From Gallaecimonas pentaromativorans (GTDB lineage Bacteria; Pseudomonadota; Gammaproteobacteria; Enterobacterales; Gallaecimonadaceae), in assembly GCF_003751625.1 (NCBI RefSeq), contig NZ_RJUL01000002.1:248001-312000 (forward strand): DNA of 64,000 nt, given 5' to 3'. Under the pieces are notes generated by a model. The model saw nothing but the letters and a program-made list of their open reading frames with translations, was not told where the DNA came from and did not search any database. The position numbers and the translations under genes are program-made. Positions 46,566 to 54,880 of the stretch are shown piece after piece (the stretch's first letter is position 1; each line of letters begins with the position of its first letter).

Positions 46566-47278
46566 ACGACCTGGAATTTAGACGCCGCCTGCTGGCCGAC
46601 CCGCAGGACCCAAGCCTTTGCGAAGAGGCCAAAGGCGACAAGGCCCGTACCCGCCTGACCCAAGAAGTACGCCAGCAGGATGCCGCGCTGCTTGCCGCCC
46701 TCAAGGTACCGGCGCCGGGCAATCTGGCCAGCCGCATCATCCTTAGCCAAAGCCTTAAGGATTTTGAGCAGCGCCAACGGCGCCGCTCTCGCTGGCATCT
46801 GGGCATTGCCGCTTCCCTTGCTTTTACCGCCGGAGCCTTGATGAGCTTTTTAACCCTCGACAGAAGCCACCTGGGCTTTAGCCAATATGCCCTGGCCCAC
46901 GTCTACCATGAATACAGCACCATGACCGATGCGGTAGACGAGAAGGCGACCCTGGCCTCTTTTAACAGCAAACTGGCCAGTTACGGCGGCGAGCTGACCC
47001 ACCAGATAGGCCACATCTATTACGTTAATTTCTGTGACTTTGACGGTGTGCAAAGCCTGCATGCGGTAATGAGCGGTGAAAAAGGCCGGGTCACCGTCTT
47101 TTTCATCGACGGTAAAACCAAGGCCGGTGAAAAAGAAAAAGCCTACTTTGCCGACGGCCAATTTGACGGGGTAACCGAGCAAATCGGCAACCACCAGTTA
47201 ATCCTGATTGGCGAGAAAGGCGAACCCTTGGAAAAAATGGAACAAAAGCTCAGGAAAAACCTGGATTGGACCATCTAA
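46562..47278 (+). CDS. DUF3379 membrane protein, probable anti-sigma partner
   Basis: A 238-residue protein. The N-terminal 75 residues are cytoplasmic and helical with the DUF3379 start (NDLEFRRRLLADP, ASRIILSQSLKDFEQRQRRR), then one transmembrane helix (about 80-98) and a periplasmic domain. The position right after an ECF sigma gene suggests regulation of that sigma factor. This is an inference; the family has no proven function that I know of. Confidence 0.85.
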   Translation: MNDLEFRRRLLADPQDPSLCEEAKGDKARTRLTQEVRQQDAALLAALKVPAPGNLASRIILSQSLKDFEQRQRRRSRWHLGIAASLAFTAGALMSFLTLDRSHLGFSQYALAHVYHEYSTMTDAVDEKATLASFNSKLASYGGELTHQIGHIYYVNFCDFDGVQSLHAVMSGEKGRVTVFFIDGKTKAGEKEKAYFADGQFDGVTEQIGNHQLILIGEKGEPLEKMEQKLRKNLDWTI

Positions 47279-47302
47279 GCGCCTGAAAACGCTCCGCTTA
47301 AC

Positions 47303-47327
47303 GCCCGAGCCTTGCCCGGGCTTTTTT
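47303..47327 (+). terminator. terminator of the ECF sigma operon
   Basis: GCCCG pairs with CGGGC across an imperfect loop and is followed by six T, 25 bases after the DUF3379 stop. The stem is short. Confidence 0.6.
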
Positions 47328-47391
47328 ATGGTTCCAAGGCTTGGGTGATTAAGAAAAAGGCAATTTAGGGGCACTTTGCGAGCCATGTCAA

Positions 47392-47410
47392 AACTGACCG
47401 TGGGTCAGTT
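47392..47410. promoter_or_regulatory. 19-bp perfect palindrome upstream of fadL
   Basis: AACTGACCGTGGGTCAGTT has eight-base perfect arms around GTG and lies 129 bases before the fadL ATG. It looks like a dimeric repressor site of TetR or GntR type. It does not match the FadR consensus, so the regulator is unknown. Confidence 0.45.
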
Positions 47411-47483
47411 ATTTTTCATCGAAAAAAAGTGGATTTATGGGGTGCATTTTTAGGAGTATTCGCAGAAGTTTTGATAGTATCGC

Positions 47484-47503
47484 AACAGGTCCGCTGAGCG
47501 GAC
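47484..47503 (+). promoter_or_regulatory. FadR half-site and hairpin in the fadL leader
   Basis: AACAGGTCCG matches nine of ten bases of the left half of AACTGGTCCGACCAGTT. It overlaps GTCCGCTGAGCGGAC (47489-47503), a perfect inverted repeat with a TGA loop, 36 bases before the start codon. It could be a weak operator or an mRNA leader hairpin. Confidence 0.35.
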
Positions 47504-47538
47504 TTTAATCAAGGATGCCCTAAAGAGAGAACAATATT

Positions 47539-48897
47539 ATGCAGCTAATCAGAAAATCACTTGTTGCAACCGCCATCTTCAGCGTGTGCTCTGGTGCCAT
47601 GGCAGCTGGCTTCCAGATCACCGAACACTCCGCCAAATCCCTGGGCCGCTCCAACGCCGGCGAAGCCGCCGTAGCAGAGGACGCTTCGGTAGTGGCCGCC
47701 AACCCGGCCCTGATGACCAAGTTCAAGCGCCCCATGATGAGCGTGGTGGGCGCCTACATCATGCCCGACATCGACATCGAAGGGACCACCAGCAACTACT
47801 TCACTACCGGTGGCACCCCGGTGGCCACTTACAACAATGACGTGGCCCCCAACGCCTTCGTGCCGGAAGCCTACTATGTTGCCCCCATTAACGACCAATG
47901 GTCCTGGGGTATCGGTGGCTTCTCCAACTTTGGCCTGATGACCGATTACAACAGCGCAGCCATGACCAACCCGCTGGCTGACAAAACCGACCTGAAAACC
48001 TACAACCTCAACCCCAGCATCGCCTACAAAGTAGACGACAGCCTGTCTGTGGGTTTTGGTATCAACATCGTTTACGCCGAAGCCACCCTGTCCTCTTCGG
48101 TCCCAGCTGGCCTCGATGGCAGCACCCTGGCTGATGCCTTTGGCTTTGACGGCCAGCTCATTACCGAGCTTAAAGGCGACGATTACGGCTGGGGCTGGAA
48201 CCTGGGCGTTACCTACGACTTCAGCCCGGCAACCCGCATCGGCTTTGCCTACCGCTCCAAGGTTGACCTGACCTTTGACGGCACCATCGACACCGGCATT
48301 CTGCCTACCGCCGGTAACCTGCTGCTGGGTCTGGACCCGACCAGCCAAAGCGCCGCCTTCCTGGCTGGCCTGCCGGCCAAGTTCGACGAGAAACTGGATC
48401 TGACCCTGCCGGCTATCTGGGAATTGGCCCTGAACCAACAGCTGACCAGCGCTCTGTCCTTGCAGGCGTCCGTCAACCGCATCGAGTGGTCCGACTTTGA
48501 CAAACTGGTGGGTAAAAGTGCCCGTGGCGCCATGCTGCTGGATCAGCCCGAGAACTGGAAAGATGCCTGGTACTACAGCGCCGGTCTGACCTACGTTGCC
48601 TCCAGCGACATCACCCTGCGCGCTGGTATGAAATACGACAACACCCCGGTGCGTGACGAATACCGCGACCTGCGTATTCCTGACTCCAAGCGGATGTGGT
48701 ACAGCGTCGGTATGACCTACAGCTTCAGCAAGGATCTGGATGTCGACGTTTCCTACAGCTACCTCGACTCCAAAAAAGCCTCCATCAACGAAGGCGAAGT
48801 GGTTGAGAACGGCAGTCCGTCTCTGACCGGTAGCTTCAGCGGCGAGATGTCAGGCAGCGCCCAGATCTTCGCTCTGCAGGCCAACTACCGTTTCTAA
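47539..48897 (+). CDS. fadL: outer-membrane long-chain fatty acid transporter
   Basis: A 452-residue barrel (E. coli FadL 446). Residues 1-22 are a signal peptide (SGAMA), and the mature protein begins AGFQITEHSAKSLGRSNAGE, the FadL N-terminal plug. ANPALM and the closing strand IFALQANYRF are typical. It brings fatty acids in for the FadIJ pathway encoded about 9 kb away. GAGAGA precedes the ATG. It is monocistronic with a strong terminator. Confidence 0.94.
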   Translation: MQLIRKSLVATAIFSVCSGAMAAGFQITEHSAKSLGRSNAGEAAVAEDASVVAANPALMTKFKRPMMSVVGAYIMPDIDIEGTTSNYFTTGGTPVATYNNDVAPNAFVPEAYYVAPINDQWSWGIGGFSNFGLMTDYNSAAMTNPLADKTDLKTYNLNPSIAYKVDDSLSVGFGINIVYAEATLSSSVPAGLDGSTLADAFGFDGQLITELKGDDYGWGWNLGVTYDFSPATRIGFAYRSKVDLTFDGTIDTGILPTAGNLLLGLDPTSQSAAFLAGLPAKFDEKLDLTLPAIWELALNQQLTSALSLQASVNRIEWSDFDKLVGKSARGAMLLDQPENWKDAWYYSAGLTYVASSDITLRAGMKYDNTPVRDEYRDLRIPDSKRMWYSVGMTYSFSKDLDVDVSYSYLDSKKASINEGEVVENGSPSLTGSFSGEMSGSAQIFALQANYRF

Positions 48898-48911
48898 GCG
48901 GTATTGGTGAC

Positions 48912-48940
48912 AAAAAAGGGGCCAGATGGCCCCTTTTTTT
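48912..48940. terminator. bidirectional terminator between fadL and ridA-like gene
   Basis: AAAAAAGGGGCC / GGCCCCTTTTTT with an AGAT loop and a following T tract, between convergent stops. Confidence 0.9.
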
Positions 48941-48952
48941 ATTGGCGACCCC

Positions 48953-49444
48953 TTACTTGGGGCGTACCGCGATAACTTCGATTTCCACCAGCATGCCGGC
49001 ACCGGCCAGGCCCGCTATCTGCACGGCGCTACGCGACGGCAGGTTGGGCTGCTCCTTGGTACCAAAATACTGGGTATAGCCCTTCATAAAGCCTTCGAAG
49101 TCCATGTGGCCCCCCTTGGCCGGGTCGCCGACCAAAAAGGCGGTCATCTTCACCACATCCCCCATGCCGAGGCCCTTTTCCTTGAGGGAGGCTTCAATAC
49201 GGGACAGCACGCTCAGGGTTTGCACTTCGGTGTCGCCCCAATAGGCGGCGCTGCCTTTAGGGGCTTTTGCATCCTTGGGCGCCGGCACCATACCGCTTTG
49301 ATAGACGGTGCCATCAACCTCCACAGCCGAAGAGATGGGAAAGGTGCTGCCACCCGGTAGCGGGTAGCGTTTAATTTCGGCGGCGCTCAGTGAACCGGCG
49401 CCCAGCACCATGGCCAGTGCCCCCAGCATCAGGCTTTTTTTCAT
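48953..49444 (-). CDS. exported RidA-family imine deaminase
   Basis: A 163-residue protein with a signal peptide (residues 1-21, LGAGSLSA) in front of a full RidA/YjgF domain, including the conserved C-terminal NLPSRSAVQIAGLAGAGMLVEIEVIAV (shown here in parts) with the substrate-binding Arg. RidA proteins hydrolyse reactive imines or enamines released by amino-acid enzymes. Last gene of the operon with the FAD oxidase and cytochrome c, so it probably clears the imine product in the periplasm. Confidence 0.9.
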   Translation of the reverse strand: MKKSLMLGALAMVLGAGSLSAAEIKRYPLPGGSTFPISSAVEVDGTVYQSGMVPAPKDAKAPKGSAAYWGDTEVQTLSVLSRIEASLKEKGLGMGDVVKMTAFLVGDPAKGGHMDFEGFMKGYTQYFGTKEQPNLPSRSAVQIAGLAGAGMLVEIEVIAVRPK

Positions 49445-49454
49445 CGTCTCTTCC

Positions 49455-50066
49455 TTATGGTTTGGTTGTCAGTGGCAGGCCGGCCAGGTAGGCCGAAACG
49501 TCCTGCATGTCCTTTTCAGAGCCGAGCATCATGGCGGCCTGGCGCATCATGGCGCCGTATTGGTCGCCCTCGGCTTCGCCCCGCTCGCCGCTTTTATAAG
49601 CCTCAAGCTGTTTGAGGATATACCAGTCGCTCTGGCCCGCCAGGGGCGGCGCTTTGACTGCCGACATGCCTTCACCGCTGGCGCCATGGCAACCAGCGCA
49701 GCTTTGATAAAGGCGCTTGCCGTGGGCGGCGTCCGCGCTCAGCAACTTCACCTTGGCCGGTGCCACCGGCTGCTGGCGCACAAAGGCAATGGCGTGTTCG
49801 ATTTCAGCTGGCTTCATGATCTTGGCCACCTGCATCATCTCGCGGCCATGCCAGTCTGACGGCGTCATGCCCCGCCAGCCTTTTTGAAAGCCTTCAAGCT
49901 GCTCTTTGAGGTACCAGTCGGGCAGCACCGTCAGGTTGGGGGCCTTTACCGAGGCGTTGCCCTGGGCATTGCTGCCATGGCAGACCAGGCAGTATTGGGC
50001 GTTATCTTCCTTGGCCTGGGCCGCACCGGCCAGGGCCAGGGTCATTACCAGCAACCAGCTTCTCAT
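49455..50066 (-). CDS. dihaem periplasmic cytochrome c (c4-like)
   Basis: A 203-residue protein. Residues 1-18 are a signal peptide. Two haem-binding motifs, CLVCH (26-30) and CAGCH (123-127), each begin a c-type domain, with candidate Met ligands in WRGMTPS, REMMQV and AAMMLGSE. The two-domain layout resembles cytochrome c4. It overlaps the oxidase stop by four bases (ATGA), so it is probably the electron acceptor of that flavoprotein. Confidence 0.92.
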   Translation of the reverse strand: MRSWLLVMTLALAGAAQAKEDNAQYCLVCHGSNAQGNASVKAPNLTVLPDWYLKEQLEGFQKGWRGMTPSDWHGREMMQVAKIMKPAEIEHAIAFVRQQPVAPAKVKLLSADAAHGKRLYQSCAGCHGASGEGMSAVKAPPLAGQSDWYILKQLEAYKSGERGEAEGDQYGAMMRQAAMMLGSEKDMQDVSAYLAGLPLTTKP

Positions 50067-51640
50067 GAGGCCTCCTTACTGCGCCGGGCTTCTTTGGTCT
50101 CAATGTCTGCCAGGGCATGCCAGGCCGAGCGAATGGCGCCTTCCTGCCAGCCGGAGTGGTGGCTTATCTGGTCGCCCACCATGTAGTGGCGGCCGCCGGC
50201 AGGGGCCTGCATCAGGGCAAATTTCTCCTGTATTTCCTCCGGCCACACCGAGCTGCAGCCCATCATGTGGTTCATGCGCTGCCAGCAAATGGTGACGCCG
50301 GTCTCGATATGGCTGCCATAGTCCTTGTGCACCTTGCTGCCCTGGCGAATGGCCTCTTGCATGCGCTCTTCGTTGCTCATGCGGGCAAAGCGGTCTCCCA
50401 CTTCCGGGTCCCAGGTGTAGGCGCCGAGAAACACGCCTTTTTGCGTCAGCGGGCTGTGCTCGGGATACCAAATTTGGGTGATGTCCTGATTGGTCCAGCT
50501 GATGCCGTTGTAGATTTGCTCTTTCTCCCAGAACCGCTCCTTGGCCTGGAAGCCGATTTTAAAGAGCTTGCCGCGCTGAATTTTGCCCAGCACCTCGGCG
50601 TAATCGCTGGGGAAGTTGTTCTCGATGCCGGCCATGATGTGGGTCGGTATGCAGTTGATGCAGTAATCGGCGCGAATGGCTTTGCGGGCGCCGTCTTGCA
50701 GGTAGCTGACTTCGACGCCATCGTCGTCCAGCCACACCTTTTGCACCTGGGCCTTGAGGGTGATTTTGTCTTTGACCTTCTTAAGAAAGCCTTTAACCAC
50801 ATGGTCCATGCCGCCAACCGGGGTAAGCATGGCCGGGGCCTGATCGACCGCTTCGGCAAAGTTAAGGGCGCCGGCCCAGTAGTTCGATTGCATCAGGTCG
50901 GCAAAGCGCAGCGGATCTTTGATAACCGGCTCGGAGACAAAACCGCCCGACACCAACCCGGCGCGCTCGGAGCCGTGGTATTTCATGTCCGAGCCCAGAT
51001 CGCCATAGGCCTTGACGAAGGCCATCATCTTCTCGAGTTCCACCTCGTCAAAGGGCGCATCCAGGTGTTTGGCAGAGGCCATGGTTTTACCCAGCAGCTC
51101 TGACATAAAGCCGCGGATATCGGCGCGGTACTCGCGAATGCGCACCGGCTTGCCGCCAAAGGCCTGGTCGTCCTGGGTGTAGCAGTTGACGTTGTCATTG
51201 CTAAACAGCATCAGCTCTACGCCCAGCTCGCGGCAGTAGTGCATCAGCCCGGTGTGGTGGGCGGGAATGCGGGCCGGGCCGCAGTTCATGTAGAGATGAG
51301 GTTGGTCGTCGAATTTGCAGATCTGCGGGTTACCGAACTCGTCGATAAAATCGCCATGGCGCACCGTGAAGTTACGGCCCCCGGCCCGGTGCGAGGCTTC
51401 CAGCACCGTCACTTGGTAGCCGGCACGGCTCAGCTCATAGGCGCTGGTCAGGCCGCTGATACCGGCCCCGAGAATAACAACTGAACGTTTTTTTCCGTTT
51501 AAGGGTTTGAGTTTTAACGGACTTGCCTGCACCGGAATGCTGGTCAATCCCAAAATACCGGCAGCATGAAATAACGCTGCGCTACCTCCGGCTCGCCCAA
51601 TAAAATTGAGCAATTGCCGCCTTGAAAGCTCTTTTTTCAT
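50063..51640 (-). CDS. exported FAD-dependent amine/L-amino-acid oxidoreductase
   Basis: A 525-residue flavin amine-oxidase-family protein. SRRQLLNF at 6-13 followed by a hydrophobic stretch ending PVQAS is a probable Tat signal, consistent with export of a folded FAD protein. The FAD-binding GAGISG is at 58-63, then VLEASHRAGGRN, and the C-terminal FAD motif MVGDQISHHSGWQEGAIRSA. Substrate residues are not decisive: an L-amino acid or an amine is possible. The linked cytochrome c suggests it works as a dehydrogenase feeding the respiratory chain. Confidence 0.9.
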   Translation of the reverse strand: MKKELSRRQLLNFIGRAGGSAALFHAAGILGLTSIPVQASPLKLKPLNGKKRSVVILGAGISGLTSAYELSRAGYQVTVLEASHRAGGRNFTVRHGDFIDEFGNPQICKFDDQPHLYMNCGPARIPAHHTGLMHYCRELGVELMLFSNDNVNCYTQDDQAFGGKPVRIREYRADIRGFMSELLGKTMASAKHLDAPFDEVELEKMMAFVKAYGDLGSDMKYHGSERAGLVSGGFVSEPVIKDPLRFADLMQSNYWAGALNFAEAVDQAPAMLTPVGGMDHVVKGFLKKVKDKITLKAQVQKVWLDDDGVEVSYLQDGARKAIRADYCINCIPTHIMAGIENNFPSDYAEVLGKIQRGKLFKIGFQAKERFWEKEQIYNGISWTNQDITQIWYPEHSPLTQKGVFLGAYTWDPEVGDRFARMSNEERMQEAIRQGSKVHKDYGSHIETGVTICWQRMNHMMGCSSVWPEEIQEKFALMQAPAGGRHYMVGDQISHHSGWQEGAIRSAWHALADIETKEARRSKEAS

Positions 51641-52049
51641 AAGCCCACCAACGTGTTAACAACTAGTTTCTACATCTAACTTCTCTTGGCCGTATTTAAT
51701 TGTTTAGAGCGACAACCACCTAACCAAAAAAACAAAACCAGAGAAACCAACTTGTCACTATCCTGTAACGTTTTGCGGTACAGCTCACAAAAAATAGAGC
51801 TTTGACTCTAGCGTAACATCATGTTTTATAAAGATTGATTACGTTTACGCAAAGGTAAGCAATAGCTAAAATTCAGCCTTTATCTGGGATCGAATTCACA
51901 AAAACTTAATTTTCGATAACCTTTTAAGTGAATTTCTTTTGATAGGAAAAATAAGCCTGTGGTACCGATTTTAAAGGTTACCGGATGGTTAATACCTGTA
52001 GTTCCGGCTCTGTTGAAGATGTGCATCTTTTAAATGAGGGCGGACAATT
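51641..52049. other. 409-bp AT-rich divergent regulatory region, no gene
   Basis: No ORF with coding character lies between the divergent oxidase operon and the TonB receptor. The stretch is AT-rich compared with both genes and must hold both promoters. I see no convincing -10/-35 pair or strong operator; a seven-base inverted repeat AATTCAC/GTGAATT (51893-51934) is too weak to call. Confidence 0.6.
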
Positions 52050-54470
52050 ATGACTAAAGATAAAAATGCCTTTAAGCAGAAAAGAGATCTGATTTCTCTT
52101 GCTGTGGTAATGGCCTTGAGCAATGTTTCAGTGGCAATGGCAGACGAGGACGACGCTGCCGCCAAAGGCGAAGACACTGAAGTCATTGCCATCACCGGTT
52201 CACGGGTAGCAGGCCGCACTGCCGCGGATTCTGCAGCGCCGGTGGATATCTTCTCCGCCAAAGACTTGCGTGGCCCTGGCGACACCGACCTGGGTGAAGT
52301 GCTGCGCAAACTGGTGCCCTCTTTCAACATCCCTACCCAGCCCATCAGCGACGGTAGCTCCTTTGTCCGACCGGCCAACATGCGAGGCCTGCCACCGGAT
52401 GAAACCCTGGTGCTGGTCAATGGCAAACGCTTCCATCGCTCGGCCCTGGTGCAACTGGGGGGCGGTTCACTGTCCCAGGGTGCCCAGGCGCCGGACACCG
52501 CCAACATCCCCAGCCTGGCCCTTGGCCGCCTCGACGTGCTGCGTGACGGCGCCTCGGCCCAGTACGGCTCGGATGCCATCGCCGGGGTAATGAACTTCGT
52601 GCTGCGCTCCGACACCAACGGCCTGGAAACCCAGGCGCAATACGGCTCTACCTCCGAGGGTGACGGCGACGAATGGAAATTCTCCGCCAACTACGGCCGG
52701 GAGATGACCGAGAAAGGTTTCTTGAACGTCACTGCCGAAATCACCCAGCGTGACCGCACCGTGCGTGCCGACCAGCGCCCCGATGCCCAAAGCTATATCG
52801 ATGCCGGTATCGAAGGGGTGCCGGACCCGGCCATGACCTGGGGTACCCCGCGCAGCAAATCCAAGCGTCTGGTGTGGAACTTCGGCTTGGAATTCTCCCC
52901 AAGCGATACCCTGTATCTGTTCGGTAACTACTCCGACGCCAACTCCGAAGGCGGTTTTTACTACCGTAACCTGGACCGTGATTTCTTTACCGACATCACC
53001 ACCCCTGACGGCTCCACCTTTAACTTCCTGCAGTGGTTCCCAGGCGGCTTTACCCCGAGCTTCGGGGCTGATATCTATGACTTCAGCCAAGTGGCCGGCG
53101 TCAAAGGGACCCTGGCTTCCATCTCTGATGACCTGACCTATGATATCTCCGGCAGCTTTGGCCGTAACCGCATCGAGTACTTCCTGCACAACACCATCAA
53201 CCCCTCTTTGGGGCCGGACTCCCCCACCAGCTTCAACCCGGGGACCCTGCAACAGACCGAGAAAAACCTAAACGCCGACTTCAACTACCCCATCGGCTCA
53301 TTGAACGTGGCCTTCGGCGCCGAATACCGGGATGAAACCTACGCCATCATGAGTGGCGACCAGGCCTCCTGGGAAATTGGGCCTTACTCCTACCTCGGTA
53401 TCGGCTCCAACGGCTTCCCAGGCTACGACCCCACCCAGACCGGCGAATGGACCCGCTCCAACTACGCCGGCTACGTGGACATGGAATGGGATGTCAGCAT
53501 GGACTTGATGCTGGGCCTGGCCGGGCGCTACGAGAAGTTCTCCGACTTTGGTGACACCACCAACGGCAAACTCTCCGCCCGTTATAACCTGACCGACAGC
53601 TTCGTGCTGCGCGGCACCGTTAGCTCAGGCTTCCGCGCCCCGACCCCGGGCCAATCCCACACCACCAACGTGGCCACCACCTTTATCGGTGACGACCCAA
53701 CCCCGGTGGCCGTGGGTACCATTCCGCCCACCAACCCTATTTCCGAGTTCTTCGGTGGCCGGGCCCTGAAGCCGGAAAAATCCACCAACTACACCCTGGG
53801 CGCCGGCTGGACCATCACCCCGGACTTGACCGCCACCATCGACGTGTACCGTATCGACGTGCGTGACCGTATCGGTATCTCCTCTTCTATTGATATCGAC
53901 GATGCCACCCGCGCCCAACTGGTTGCCTCCGGTATCGCCAGCGCCGCCGACTACGGGCAAATTCGCTTCTTTACCAACGCCTTTGACACCAAAACCCAGG
54001 GCGTGGATTTGGTCATGACCTACAACCTCACCAGCGACTGGGGCGATACCACCATCAGCCTGGGCGGTAACTACAACAAAACCGAAGTCACCAAGATCAA
54101 GGATGACCGGGTAGTGGACGCCGACCGTAAGGCCGACCTTGAGAACCAGTTGCCCAAAACCCGGGTCAACCTCAACGTCAGCCACAGCATCGACGTCTAC
54201 CGTTTCGATGTGGGTGCCCGCTACTACAGCAAGTGGAAGAACGCCACCGACCAGCAATATCAGACCTTTGGCTCTGAAGTGGTGGTGGACGCTTCTGCAA
54301 CCTGGATGGCCACCTCCGACTTCAGCCTGACCGCCGGGGTCGAGAACCTGTTCGATACCTACCCGGACAAGACCCTCTACGGCGAAGGAACCGGCCAGAA
54401 GTACCCTGGCGGCTCCCCTGTTAACAGTGACGGCATGCGCTGGTACCTGCGCGGCAGCTACCACTTCTAA
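52050..54470 (+). CDS. TonB-dependent outer-membrane receptor
   Basis: An 806-residue protein. Residues 1-31 are a signal peptide (extended N-region, MADE cleavage area). A TonB-box-like EVIAITGSR lies at about 44-52, then the plug (VLVNGKRFHRSAL, LDVLRDGASAQYGSDAIAGVMNFVLR in parts), and a 22-strand barrel ending LRGSYHF with C-terminal Phe. GAGGGCGGA precedes the ATG. The substrate is unknown; divergence from the amine-oxidation operon suggests a peptide, amino acid or amine ligand. Confidence 0.94.
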   Translation: MTKDKNAFKQKRDLISLAVVMALSNVSVAMADEDDAAAKGEDTEVIAITGSRVAGRTAADSAAPVDIFSAKDLRGPGDTDLGEVLRKLVPSFNIPTQPISDGSSFVRPANMRGLPPDETLVLVNGKRFHRSALVQLGGGSLSQGAQAPDTANIPSLALGRLDVLRDGASAQYGSDAIAGVMNFVLRSDTNGLETQAQYGSTSEGDGDEWKFSANYGREMTEKGFLNVTAEITQRDRTVRADQRPDAQSYIDAGIEGVPDPAMTWGTPRSKSKRLVWNFGLEFSPSDTLYLFGNYSDANSEGGFYYRNLDRDFFTDITTPDGSTFNFLQWFPGGFTPSFGADIYDFSQVAGVKGTLASISDDLTYDISGSFGRNRIEYFLHNTINPSLGPDSPTSFNPGTLQQTEKNLNADFNYPIGSLNVAFGAEYRDETYAIMSGDQASWEIGPYSYLGIGSNGFPGYDPTQTGEWTRSNYAGYVDMEWDVSMDLMLGLAGRYEKFSDFGDTTNGKLSARYNLTDSFVLRGTVSSGFRAPTPGQSHTTNVATTFIGDDPTPVAVGTIPPTNPISEFFGGRALKPEKSTNYTLGAGWTITPDLTATIDVYRIDVRDRIGISSSIDIDDATRAQLVASGIASAADYGQIRFFTNAFDTKTQGVDLVMTYNLTSDWGDTTISLGGNYNKTEVTKIKDDRVVDADRKADLENQLPKTRVNLNVSHSIDVYRFDVGARYYSKWKNATDQQYQTFGSEVVVDASATWMATSDFSLTAGVENLFDTYPDKTLYGEGTGQKYPGGSPVNSDGMRWYLRGSYHF

Positions 54471-54483
54471 TGCTAACCCACTG

Positions 54484-54515
54484 AAAAAAGGGGCCTTTGG
54501 CCCCTTTTCTTTTTT
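54484..54515 (+). terminator. terminator of the TonB receptor gene
   Basis: AAAAAAGGGGCC / GGCCCCTTTTCTTTTTT with a TTT loop, 14 bases after the stop. Confidence 0.9.
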
Positions 54516-54610
54516 AAGAAGAAAGGTGCAGATGCACCGGGTTTCGCGGCAGTTGGCGACCATTTGCCTTGATGGTAATCTGCCAGGGTCAAAGCCGTTG
54601 TAGGACACCG

Positions 54611-54880
54611 ATGGAAAGCTGTTGCATTACTATCCTGGCCCCCCATGGCCTCCATACCCGCCCGGCGGCCTTGCTGGTAGCCATGGCGCGGCGTTATGGC
54701 GCCGACATCACCGTTAAGTGTGGCGGCCTGCAAGCCAGCGCTAAAAGCCTGTTTGCCCTGCAAAAACTGCCGCTGGTAAGCGGCGCCACCATCGAGCTTT
54801 GCGCCGAGGGCGATGATGCCTGTAGCGCCATAAAAGACCTGCAACAGTGGCTGGAACAATTCAATGACGGCCAGCATTAA
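54611..54880 (+). CDS. ptsH: phosphocarrier protein HPr
   Basis: An 89-residue protein (E. coli HPr 85). The start at 54611 has AGGA six bases upstream. The phosphorylated His15 is in PHGLHTRPAA, and Ser46 (ASAKSLFAL) is conserved. It passes phosphate from enzyme I to sugar-specific IIA proteins. The downstream ptsI start overlaps it by 17 bases. Confidence 0.94.
   Translation: MESCCITILAPHGLHTRPAALLVAMARRYGADITVKCGGLQASAKSLFALQKLPLVSGATIELCAEGDDACSAIKDLQQWLEQFNDGQH

Noticed and set aside
51893-51934. Inverted repeat AATTCAC / GTGAATT before the TonB receptor gene
   Set aside because: Seven-base arms with a 28-base gap in AT-rich DNA are easily random.
54525-54538. Palindrome GGTGCAGATGCACC upstream of ptsH
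   Set aside because: The arms are six bases with a two-base centre; it matches no known operator and cannot form a stable RNA loop.
53625-54608. 327-codon minus-strand frame opposite the TonB receptor
   Set aside because: It is antisense to a well-supported barrel gene and has no recognisable domain or SD.
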